This document shows, piece after piece, positions 27,690 through 34,725 of a stretch of DNA of 64,000 nucleotides. The position numbers were made by a program, and so were the translations under genes. The DNA is from Hydractinia symbiolongicarpus. Lineage: Eukaryota > Cnidaria > Hydrozoa > Anthoathecata > Hydractiniidae. Under the pieces are notes generated by a model that ran no database searches, had not been told where the DNA came from, and saw only the letters and a program-made list of their open reading frames with translations. Each line of letters begins with the position of its first letter. The stretch's first letter is position 1. Location of the stretch: assembly GCF_029227915.1 (NCBI RefSeq), contig NC_079878.1, forward strand, positions 4,462,001 through 4,526,000, in the 5' to 3' direction.

Positions 27690-29841
27690 AGGTACTGTCT
27701 GCTAAAGAATAATAGTTTACTTAGTTGAGCATAAAAGTATATAAAGTAAAAAAAAATTGCAGTCTTAATACTTTAAATAGTTATCAGAGCTAACAATATT
27801 ATTTAATAAAGTTCAAGCTTTCCTGCTTGCTCACCTTCAACGCACGCTACTTTTTATTTACGATTTTTAAAACGAAAACGAGGCTGTTATAATATGCACC
27901 GCATGACGTAGAGATTTGTACAGAAAAAAATAAAACAAAATTATTCTTATGTTTTTTTTAATCCATGTACAAAATTAAGCAAAGTAATAATTTTACCCCC
28001 ATTTACAAACGAGACTAAAACTAAACGAATTATTTATAAACGCACGTATCTGGTAAATTTTCTGCGTGTCAGAGAAAAAATTTAATGAAGAAAAGCAAGA
28101 AGAATAAAACAAGAACATTGTTTATTAATTTTTCCTCCAAAAAGGAAAATTAATTATAAACAGTTTTCTAAATTAAACGAACATAGCAAAGTTTTCTTCG
28201 TTTCGCATGCTGAGTAAACTTCTTCCAAAATCGACCATGAGAATTGGCCTTAAGGCAAAATTTGCGCGGAAGATTTTCTATACAGTGTTTACCGAAGCAG
28301 ATATGTTTCTTCATTTATTGATGTTACAATGTCTTGGTGTGCTGCCATTGGTTGTGAGAATAACAGTAAAAAGAACAAAAACAAAAGTTTTTTCTCGCTT
28401 CCTACTTAACCAAGCGTAAGGGCTGCTTGGGTTAGGGCAATCAGCAGGAAAAATCTTTCAAATAATGTATTCTTTTGTTCCGATTATTTTGACAGGGAAA
28501 AAGATTTTGACCTAAGTTGGGAAATGCAGAACAGACTGCACTACACATCTAGACTTGTTTTAAACGATGTCTCGTGAAAGGCGTTTCACCATCTCGTTTC
28601 CCCTACAAGTAACAAAAAGAAAAGTCGCGACCAACTTTAAAGAAGAGAGCTGAAAAGAGCATTCAAAACGAGGTATATTAATCCTATTAATAACATTTCC
28701 TTCTTTTTCCGCGTTCTTTGAAGCAATAAAAGAATGGAGTGAATGCTGTTGTTAAGATTGTTTCATTTTTTTGCAATGCTTGTTTTAAAGGTTGTTGAAG
28801 CAGCGTTTCAAGAGACTTCTCTAAATGAAGAGACTATCAATTCCTCAGCTGTCGATTTTGACAGCACGGATGAAAGATTTTCAATAGGCGTGCAAACAGA
28901 AAGTGAAAAAGAAGATCGCGGAAGTCAATATAAACACCCGTTATTACGAAGCATTGTTGTTCAAGCTGTACCTGAGGTTGCTAATTCCTTGTGTCAAACA
29001 GAACAAGAAGTAACATCGTTGGTTGTTTTTAAATTCTCTTTCCTTAGAAATGCGCTATAGATAAAGAAGGGGGGATAAAACCATTATTCTTTGTGGCATA
29101 ATCAAAGCCAACAAAACGATTTGTGGCCAAGGTGGTAAAAGAAAAGAAAAATTACAACTACATGTCGAACATTATCAAAAAAATTACTGCCCGCGCTACC
29201 GAAAAAAAGTAAGAGAGCAAGAAGGACCGACGAAAGCGTCAGCTAGAACTTAAAGTTGCACCAGAAGAAGGGCCTTCTCGCGACTAATTAACCGAAAGAT
29301 CGCTAAAATATAAGAGAATAGAATTGTGAAGTATAACTCGTTTTTATTTCACAGTAAAAGCCTATAAATATCATCTTGATATTTTAACTTAATAAAAAAC
29401 ACTTCAAAGATCAAGTTAAATTCAAAGGTGTTCAAACGTATTAGGAACAATTTTTTCCTGAATTTTGTAAAAAAAAAAAACACATTTAAGCTCTGCCAAA
29501 ACTTAGATGTTCTTAAAAAAAGCTGAATTATTTTTATAATCCAATTAAAAATAATGCTAGGAAATAAGTTTGGATTTAGTGTTCTTACTCGCCGTCTGCG
29601 CGTCTGGGTTTCTATACAAATGTCTACGTCAAATGCATAATTACGCATATTAAATTATTTACCCAGTCTTTTTATGCGCAAGTCATTTGAAAAGTTTAAC
29701 GCTGTGTTTCAACATGGCCAAGAATATATTTCTGTTTATGTTGGCAAAAGATGAAGTTAGCGAACTTTAAAGACAGGTTTTTTTTTTTTTCCAATATATT
29801 GTTTGATACTCAAATTTAATTTTTTTTAGCAGACACTACCT
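27690..29841. mobile_element. 2,152-bp TTAA-flanked (piggyBac-like) non-autonomous element
   Basis: The ends AGGTACTGTCTGCT (27,690) and AGCAGACACTACCT (29,828-29,841) are inverted repeats, 13 of 14 bases matching. They are flanked by TTAA at 27,686-27,689 and TTAA at 29,842-29,845. Removing the element with one TTAA restores an uninterrupted YqaJ reading frame across the site (codons for ALKYGR), which is direct evidence of a recent-type insertion and of the TTAA target. TTAA targeting is diagnostic of piggyBac-like elements, but the tips do not begin with the common CCC, and no piggyBac transposase was recognised. It is therefore best called a TTAA-type non-autonomous element. Confidence 0.85.
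28743..29060 (+). CDS. Unrecognised 105-codon open frame inside the TTAA element
   Basis: The frame begins at an alternative start (no ATG is required by the evidence) and ends at 29,060. From about residue 20 it has a composition like real protein: acidic and Gln/Thr-rich with three spaced motifs SIGVQTE, VVQAVP and LCQTEQE. I do not recognise the family. Such VQTE-type spacing occurs in linker regions of THAP-type transposases, so it may be a captured fragment of a transposase or host gene carried by this otherwise non-coding element. It has no catalytic motif, no neighbouring exon that I can link to it, and may not be expressed. Confidence 0.3.
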   Translation: MLLLRLFHFFAMLVLKVVEAAFQETSLNEETINSSAVDFDSTDERFSIGVQTESEKEDRGSQYKHPLLRSIVVQAVPEVANSLCQTEQEVTSLVVFKFSFLRNAL

Positions 29842-30814
29842 TTAAGTACGGTCGTACAATGGAAAGCAATACCGTGAATACATTTTACAGCATATTCAAA
29901 TCAGATCATAAGGATGTGGTATTTTCGGAATGTGGTTTGTATTTGGACAGTGAGATACCATTTATAGGTGGAAGTCTCCGGACAGAATAATTAGTTGCTC
30001 TTGCTGTCCAAAAGCATGCTTAGAAAGCAAGTGCCCTTATTCAATTAATCACATATCGTCAACTGCCCCAGATGCAAACCATGTTTGAGCAAAGATGAAA
30101 ATGGAGTGCTTCACTTAAAAAAAACACCCAAATTCTTTACGCAGTATCAGATACAAATGTCTGTAACTGGATTAAAAGTTTCTTACTTTTAGTTGTTGAC
30201 AAAATTGTTTTTGATGAGAATTTATGGAGTGATTGGAGAGAAAAGCTGATATAGTACTATAAAATTTTTTATTTAAAAAGTGTTTTTAATGAACCTTAAA
30301 CTTGTAAGAAAAATTTAAAAGAGACGAAAGAATAAAAATATTATGTTCATTTCTTCAATTACGTCTGCGATATATCTAAAAAATAACGCGCTGGAACCAA
30401 AAGATGTAACAACAATGTTTAAATTCTTTAGAAATTTGATTGGTTAAAATGAAAATATTCTGCAAATTGATTGGCTATTGCTTCTGCTTTTCTGTTTATG
30501 CTTCCGTGTTTAACGCCGGGTTCGGGTAGGAAATAATTGTATATTTTTAGCTAGCAAATTGGTTAAATTTGAATTTTTATGGCATTTCATTCGCGTTTAA
30601 TATACAGCTTTTAATGTATCCTCATGGGCACCTGATAAAAGTAGCACCACTTGATTAACTTTTTGCTTAGCTAAAACAGTACCGGGTGAACAAACATAGG
30701 AAAAAAATATTGTAGAAATATTTGTTTTATTTTTAGAAAATATTTACAAAAAAAATCTTTATATTTTACCAAAACTTTTATATATATATCGTAATAAGAT
30801 CAAATAAAAAAAAG

Positions 30815-31487
30815 CTAGGATTGTTTTTTCTTTTTAATAAGGACAGGCTTTAAATTACACAATGCAGCACACGATAAAACAATATCATCAGCATGCCGCA
30901 ACATAGTAATTGGTCCCTTTTAGAATCTTGTAAAGTTTTATTCGGTTTATTGCTCGTTCCACATGAATTCTAAGGTTTGCAACATCTTTTGTTTTTCGAC
31001 ATTCTGCACTGGTTATTTGGCTCCTTAATCCTGCACCAGGAGGAACAACTAGCTTACAAAATTTCAATAATAATTCTTCCTGTATTTGAAAGCCCCTATC
31101 TGCCATAACTTCATCACCTCGCTCTAAAAGTTCATAAAAACTACTTTCCTTTGTTATAAATTTATCACTTGAACGACCACCATAGCAGTTTGACAAAAAT
31201 AAAATAAAGCCTGTGTAAAAAGAAACGAAGTGTATAGAGAACACATGATCACTTGATTTTGGTTTCCATTTTGATTTGTCACTTTTTTCTCGTTTCATTG
31301 CATTAGTCCATTTATCCCTTTGCTCGTTGTATCGAATACTTGGGAAACAGTATATGTTAAAAGGTCGGTCACAACCACATTGTTTATGTTTAACATTTTC
31401 ATGTACCTCACATAACTGCTCCTTCCATTTCTTGATTTTCTTAGTGTTGTTAAAGCAACTTACAACAGCGCAATTTACGTTAGGCAT
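30815..31487 (-). pseudogene. THAP-domain DDE (Tnp_4/IS5-like) transposase, internally deleted
   Basis: The frame starts at ATG 31,487. Residues 1-90 form a THAP DNA-binding domain: MPNVNCAVVSC (C-x4-C), CFPS, an internal W, and HVFSIHF where a normal THAP has Cys before x2-His; the third zinc ligand is therefore Phe here. The sequence then jumps directly to the DDE_Tnp_4 core: YGGRSSDKFITK, the second catalytic Asp in VMADRGF, PPGAG, and the region of the third acid in HVERAINRIK. The middle of the family (coiled linker and first catalytic Asp) is missing, so an internal deletion has occurred. The frame stops at 30,888 but homology (DDIVLSCAALCNLKP) continues in another frame to about 30,815. 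It converges on the YqaJ gene. Inactive. Confidence 0.85.
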
Positions 31488-31649
31488 AATTAAATTTATT
31501 TTATTATATTTTGCTTTTAGAGACTAAAAATGTGATGTTTATACTTCGTTTTCTCAAGTTAAGTGGCAAAATCCGTAAGGAAGCTCAATTACCGTTCCTC
31601 CTTTATGGTGCCCAGGCCCTTTCTCTAACGCAATTTCATAATGGCGGGC

Positions 31650-32020
31650 TATATGTTGAAATGGTGTATTTGACTTCCACAACACTCCTTACATTGGGAT
31701 CTCTACCATTGATGGGGGCATATTTGACTACCGCCACACTCCTTACATTGGGATCTCAGCCTTTGATTGGGGGCAGAGACTACCACCGCCACATTCTTTA
31801 CACCTGTATCTCACCCTTTGATGGGGGCAATTCTGGCTACCTTTGCACTCTTTACAGGAGGATCTCTGCCTTTGATGGGGCACTTGTTTTTGGCACGCTG
31901 CTGTTTCTTTTTATCCAGGCATTTGATGCACCATTTTGTAGTTTGACCGTTTACCTTGATTCTAAAATTGCCTAAAGGTAAAAAGTGTTTACAGTGTGCG
32001 CATTTCCTATTATCCTCCAT
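31650..32020 (-). pseudogene. HNH endonuclease, 5' part: Cys-rich head plus CPHQR zinc repeats, frameshifted
   Basis: Starting at ATG 32,020 there is a Cys-rich head: CAHC, LPLGNF, then CIKCL, a probable treble-clef or ribbon zinc site. It is followed by at least four 18-residue zinc repeats of the form CPHQRxRxxCKECxGS. Translation falls out of frame in the first repeat because a run of C is one base short (31,880 area); an extra base in the third repeat shifts it again, and the fourth contains a TAG where CAG is expected. The repeats end near 31,680, just before the ISL2EU-type insertion. The rest of the gene, with the HNH core, is at 25,914-26,390. The ATPase gene ends 41 bp upstream, fitting the tight minus-strand gene row of the element. 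Confidence 0.75.
31683..31885 (-). repeat. 54-bp tandem repeats encoding 18-residue CPHQR zinc modules (4 units)
   Basis: The phrase gatgggggca, or a one-base variant of it, recurs at about 31,711, 31,765, 31,820 and 31,874, a 54-bp spacing. On the minus strand each unit codes for C-P-H-Q-R-x-R-x-x-C-K-E-C-x-G-S, with Cys/His spacing suited to zinc binding. Unit lengths of 53 and 55 bp (units 1 and 3) reveal single-base losses and gains. A fifth related unit sits in the distal half of the gene at about 26,290-26,345. Confidence 0.85.
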
Positions 32021-32061
32021 ATTAACTCGTTTTTGCCCCTAGGGACAAGCGCGAGTTGTGC

Positions 32062-32643
32062 TCAATCCAAAATTTTCCAATTCTCAGGATGTTCCAATCT
32101 TACAAAAAGGCATGCATGTTTGGATTTTTTCAGCTCAACTTTGATCTCGCTCCAGTCCGGGATCAGGTTCGTCTCTTCGTCAATTAGCCTCATGTCGCTG
32201 CGCTCATGAGGAAACCAGAGAAAGAGCTGTTTCTTCTGCCTCCGAATGTTCTTCGGAAGAGCAGTGTAGCTGTGCGTGAGTAGCCACAAACTATGCTTTC
32301 TGTGTCTACCCGAAATAGCCAATTCAAGTAGGGATTGTCGACATTTATCAAGATCCTCGTTCGATATACAATCATCGACTATCAAGAGACTCTCCTCGGC
32401 CACGAATAACGACGGCAATATCTAAATCCATTCAAACAGCTCATTTCCGGGGTCTATCAGAAATACATAGGGGTCTTTCCAGAGTTTGGCCCTCTCAAGG
32501 TAGGTGGTATTCCATCTCAGGGTAGGGCAGAGGTCAAGTAGATCCAAAACACGTTGTGTCTTGCCACACGAAGTAGGGCCTGTAAAGATTGCCGTGTGGG
32601 AGTCTCTTACGACATCCAACATTTTTTTCAGTAATTCGACCAC
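32062..32643 (-). pseudogene. Polinton packaging ATPase (FtsK/HerA, A32-like) with one in-frame TAG
   Basis: A single frame runs from 32,643 to 32,062 and is interrupted only by an amber codon at 32,422-32,424. The first part holds the Walker A loop GPTSCGKT about 22 codons from the start. The second part holds Walker B (SLLIVDD) followed by a conserved arm (LLTHSYTALPKNIRRQ) and the C-terminal NLIPDW region. This order is that of the genome-packaging ATPases of Polintons and related viruses, which drive DNA into capsids. About 194 codons is near full length, although an upstream TAA close to the beginning suggests the extreme N-terminus is lost. I chose ATG 32,619 or upstream as the likely start; the frame is open to 32,643. 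The amber codon replaces what is probably a Gln, making this copy inactive unless read through. Confidence 0.85.
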
Positions 32644-32785
32644 TTTCGATTATAAACTTTTGGGTATACCCCGTCACATGTAGAACAAATCAATACACGC
32701 CCATGGTTATTCACCAAGGACCCCCGGTATGTAGAGCAGAGCTTAGTCCCTCGAGTCTTGTATTTGAGGGGTGGTAGAGTATAAC

Positions 32786-32938
32786 TTAATTTGCCCCGTA
32801 GGCACAGCAGGGCATTGCGAAATCTTTCAATAAGCCGGCCTTCTCTGGGCTATCCCCGATAAGTTCGACGTACCGTGGTATAATGTTGTACGTCAGCAGA
32901 TCATACGGGATAAAGTAATTCTCGTTCTGTTCAAGCCC
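32786..32938 (-). pseudogene. C-terminal remnant of an unrecognised Polinton gene
   Basis: On the minus strand about 49 codons (starting GLEQNENYFIPYDLL) run to a TAA at 32,786. The text is protein-like (IIPRYVELIGDSPEKAG, then FAMPCCAYGAN at the end), with no stop until the TAA. Just upstream the frame is closed by a TGA, and the preceding Cys-rich gene ends out of frame here. I read this as the tail of a deleted gene joined to its neighbour by an internal deletion near 32,945. I do not recognise the family. Confidence 0.4.
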
Positions 32939-33128
32939 CCGATTTCACATACAATAGCAAGGGGATCCAACTCGTGTTCAACGTCTTAGATACTCTATTT
33001 GCTACAGCCCGCCTCTCCTTGGCCTTAGCTAGGCAACCTATACAGGTCTTGGTTCGGCCATTGTCCCTAATTTTAAAACTATGAAGCGGTAATATTTGCT
33101 TACAGATCCTACAACATTTGATCTCCAT
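32931..33128 (-). CDS. Cys-rich zinc-head protein B (paralogue of the HNH gene head), truncated
   Basis: The frame starts at ATG 33,128 and ends at 32,931 (65 codons). Residues 5-35 carry CRICKQILPLHSF and, after a Gly turn, CIGCL. The same CxxCxxxLPLxxF...G...CxxCL pattern is seen in the genes at 33,482 and 32,020. It binds zinc by inference. After residue 45 the sequence (KTLNTSWIPLLLYVKSGA) shows no HNH or zinc-repeat similarity, so the gene is probably cut by the deletion near 32,945. Its ATG lies inside the end of the frame preceding it, in keeping with the compact arrangement. Confidence 0.6.
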   Translation of the reverse strand: MEIKCCRICKQILPLHSFKIRDNGRTKTCIGCLAKAKERRAVANRVSKTLNTSWIPLLLYVKSGA

Positions 33129-33131
33129 TTG

Positions 33132-33482
33132 TTAAAGCATACTGTGCCCGTCGTAATGCATTGGTGACCTCGGCAAGCGTTGGGCGATTAAAAGTCTGAA
33201 GCGTACTTTACTATTCACATGCCTCTTATAATTTTCCCAGGCATATCCCTCATTAAATTGGGCTTGAATACGATCCTGTAAGAGAAATATTAATTCATAT
33301 AGGGGTTGCATATAGATGCGGCGTTTGGCATTGCCTTTTGATACCCTACCGAGATCAAGGCAGGGAATGCAGGTTGTCAGTTGCCCTTTGCCCTTTGACT
33401 TGAATTGGTTCAATGGGAGGGTTTTTAAACATTTGTAACACTGCTTGGCCTCCTCTTCCATTATTTTTTTATTTGTCTCCAT
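33132..33482 (-). pseudogene. Cys-rich zinc-head protein A with start of an HNH domain, truncated
   Basis: The start is ATG 33,482, overlapping the end of the preceding gene (stop at 33,469) by 14 bp. Residues 14-43 give CYKCLKTLPLNQF and CIPCL, the shared Cys-rich head. Residues about 52-95 (RIYMQPLYELIFLLQDRIQ, then QFNEGYAWENY) match the helix-plus-GxxWENY lead-in found before an HNH core. The HNH core itself is missing. Beyond about 33,215 another frame carries a different protein tail (FNRPTLAEVTNALRRAQYAL, ending in TAG). So a deletion has fused this gene out of frame to the end of an unknown gene. Function in the intact form: probably a selfish or genome-processing nuclease. Confidence 0.6.
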
Positions 33483-33771
33483 GACAAATAAAAAATTTCA
33501 CCGGGCGATCTATTTTGGAGGTCAGTGCTTTTTTGTACCATCCCTGCTTAATTGCATATTCGTCTAATAGGATCGCTGCCGTCATATAACCGTCTAGTTT
33601 AAGACCATCATCCAGGTTCATCTTGGCCCCGGGTCTAGAAACCCCCAAACCCTTCTTTGCTCCCATAGCAATCAGGATAGTGTACGAGACGAGCCTGACA
33701 GACTCGCATAAAGAGTCAATAACCATCGTTTCCTTCGGCCCCATATTGCTGTCATCATGCTTACTTGTCAT
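33469..33771 (-). CDS. Small Polinton protein of 100 codons, family unknown
   Basis: ATG 33,771 overlaps the previous stop in the form ATGA (33,768-33,771), and its own end overlaps the next gene start. Such tight junctions argue that it is a genuine, still open gene. The protein has a mildly hydrophobic centre (SVRLVSYTILIAMGAKKGLG) and an Asp/Gly-rich middle (MNLDDGLKLDGYMTAAILLD). There is no clear signal peptide and no enzyme motif. I do not recognise it. By position between membrane-type genes and HNH genes it could be a virion-associated or accessory protein; this is inference. Confidence 0.55.
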   Translation of the reverse strand: MTSKHDDSNMGPKETMVIDSLCESVRLVSYTILIAMGAKKGLGVSRPGAKMNLDDGLKLDGYMTAAILLDEYAIKQGWYKKALTSKIDRPVKFFICHGDK

Positions 33772-34055
33772 TTAGTAAGTATCGTTTTTGCTAACATTAA
33801 TTGCATGCTGGGGATAGGCCTGGTTTTACCCTGTTTGTCATGCCGGGGCTCCGGATTAGCCGCCGGCTTGTTGGATTCACCATTTTTACCCCTGCCAAAC
33901 ATATACCAGGCACCTACTCCTATAATAATCACAGCTATCGCTCCAACTCCATAGAAATATATCCGTTGACTTGCTGTACTGGCCTCAGAAGAGGCTTTGA
34001 CTGCAGGCTCTACAGTACCCTCTTGTTTTTTTATTTCTTCCTTCCTCTTCTTCAT
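33768..34055 (-). CDS. Small single-pass membrane protein of the Polinton
   Basis: The ATG at 34,055 overlaps the stop of the upstream gene as TGATG. The frame is open upstream to 34,067 but no ATG is available there. The product has a Lys/Glu-rich N-terminus, a strong hydrophobic helix (FYGVGAIAVIIIGVGAWYMF) and a charged tail with PAANPEPRHDKQGKT. It is a typical single-pass membrane or virion membrane protein. It ends with the overlap ATGA into the next gene. No family was recognised. The plus-strand open frames over the same bases are shadows. Confidence 0.6.
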   Translation of the reverse strand: MKKRKEEIKKQEGTVEPAVKASSEASTASQRIYFYGVGAIAVIIIGVGAWYMFGRGKNGESNKPAANPEPRHDKQGKTRPIPSMQLMLAKTILTK

Positions 34056-34378
34056 CAGTGCCGCCAACTTGTGCCCCTGCGCAACCCTTCCTGGATGCTT
34101 TGGTGGTTTATTAATGACTCTTTCTTCTGATCTTCTTCACTCATTTGTTCTTTTAGAACCGTCTCCTTCGTCGTATCCGCCTCATTCACCACGTTCTCTT
34201 TCTTTTTTCCCATATGTCGGACTGTATAGCCTGCTACAAGGAGTGGGGCTAAGCACCTCCCAATGGTGCAATATACTAGAATACCAAGGTCTGTCATGGA
34301 GTCCCTGACTATAGGATCCTTCTCGATATTCCTGCGTAGCTCGTCAACGCTGGCAATATCGAAAGTGTTTCCAATCAT
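34055..34378 (-). CDS. Small hydrophobic protein of the Polinton (107 codons)
   Basis: ATG 34,378 lies 35 bp inside the end of the previous gene, and the stop overlaps the next ATG (TGATG at 34,053-34,057). The protein has a charged N-terminus, one hydrophobic stretch (LGILVYCTIGRCLAPLLVAG) and a long Lys/Glu-rich tail. This suggests a membrane-anchored protein with a cytosolic or internal tail. I do not recognise the family. The frame is uninterrupted, unlike those of the polymerase and ATPase in the same element. Confidence 0.55.
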   Translation of the reverse strand: MIGNTFDIASVDELRRNIEKDPIVRDSMTDLGILVYCTIGRCLAPLLVAGYTVRHMGKKKENVVNEADTTKETVLKEQMSEEDQKKESLINHQSIQEGLRRGTSWRH

Positions 34379-34724
34379 GCTGGCCTAGAGACCGATAACA
34401 TGGGTAGACAGTGCCCTCCCCCTTCTCCTGGAGTTCCCGCTGTACATACTCTGTATGTACCTTATCGATGACCTCCTCTGGGGCCTTATCAACAAAGGCT
34501 TCCGTACAATTTATAGGCAGGAGATGCTCTTTGCCTTTGCGTAAGACCTCCTTTAAAATTTGACTTTTATCGATAGGTTTCTCTATCTGCTCATATTCTG
34601 CAGGGGCATTGTCAGAGACTTGTGCAATATCGGATGACATCTTTATTATACGGCGATATCGAAAAAAGCAAAATGCGATCAGGGCATAGGGTAGTAGGAT
34701 GGCTATATACAAACACACTTCCAT
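34344..34724 (-). CDS. Small N-terminally membrane-anchored Polinton protein (126 codons)
   Basis: ATG 34,724 is one base after the polymerase stop (34,726), the same tight spacing as in the rest of the row. Residues 3-21 (VCLYIAILLPYALIAFCFF) form a membrane helix followed by Arg/Lys, which sets the topology with the remainder inside. The rest is Glu/Lys-rich. The last 12 codons overlap the next gene in another frame. I see no enzyme motif. It may be a virion membrane or assembly protein. Confidence 0.55.
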   Translation of the reverse strand: MEVCLYIAILLPYALIAFCFFRYRRIIKMSSDIAQVSDNAPAEYEQIEKPIDKSQILKEVLRKGKEHLLPINCTEAFVDKAPEEVIDKVHTEYVQRELQEKGEGTVYPCYRSLGQHDWKHFRYCQR

Positions 34725-34725
34725 T

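Larger units (their letters stand above)
26481..30255 (+). pseudogene. SAP / SWIM zinc finger / YqaJ-type nuclease of the ISL2EU element, broken
   Basis: Reading starts at ATG 26,481 with a SAP-like segment (KLEELKDY), then after a frameshift near 26,535 an open stretch 26,587-26,976 containing YNYYKSGWLKPLLCHELS. Two further frame changes lead into the SWIM finger around 27,020-27,060 (MAGMGQSCNHVAAAMYRIE), a CxC...CxH zinc module. At 27,480-27,600 comes the segment preceding YqaJ (REQAANKKFGFYFE, then TASKAHVLSKM in another frame). The YqaJ catalytic region resumes after the inserted TTAA element at 29,846: YGRTME, CGLYLD, IPFIGGS, and after one frameshift SPDRI and KCP, the expected acidic/lysine nuclease motif area. 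Coding decays near 30,255. At least five frameshifts or stops and a 2.15-kb insertion make it non-functional. YqaJ proteins are lambda-exonuclease-like; the role in ISL2EU transposition is unproven. Confidence 0.8.
26417..31566. mobile_element. ISL2EU-type DNA transposon inserted in the Polinton HNH gene (~5.1 kb)
   Basis: Terminal inverted repeats: the 30 bp at 26,423-26,452 match the reverse complement of 31,533-31,562 with one mismatch, beginning TTAACTTGAGA and ending TATAAACATCA. The outer ends are less certain: GCCCGC near 26,414 and GCGGGC near 31,645 may be the true tips, with a small insertion on the right. Inside are the two convergent genes expected of ISL2EU elements: a SAP/SWIM/YqaJ nuclease-like protein on plus and a THAP plus DDE (Tnp_4-like) transposase on minus. 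Both are broken. Polinton HNH coding sequence resumes on both sides, showing a simple insertion. Target-site duplication could not be fixed because the ends are eroded. Confidence 0.82.

Noticed and set aside
28207-28419. 70-codon plus-strand frame inside the TTAA element
   Set aside because: No protein-like motifs and not linked to the better frame at 28,743.
33801-34308. Two plus-strand frames of 103-109 codons
   Set aside because: Antisense to the overlapping minus-strand small genes whose start/stop overlaps support that strand.
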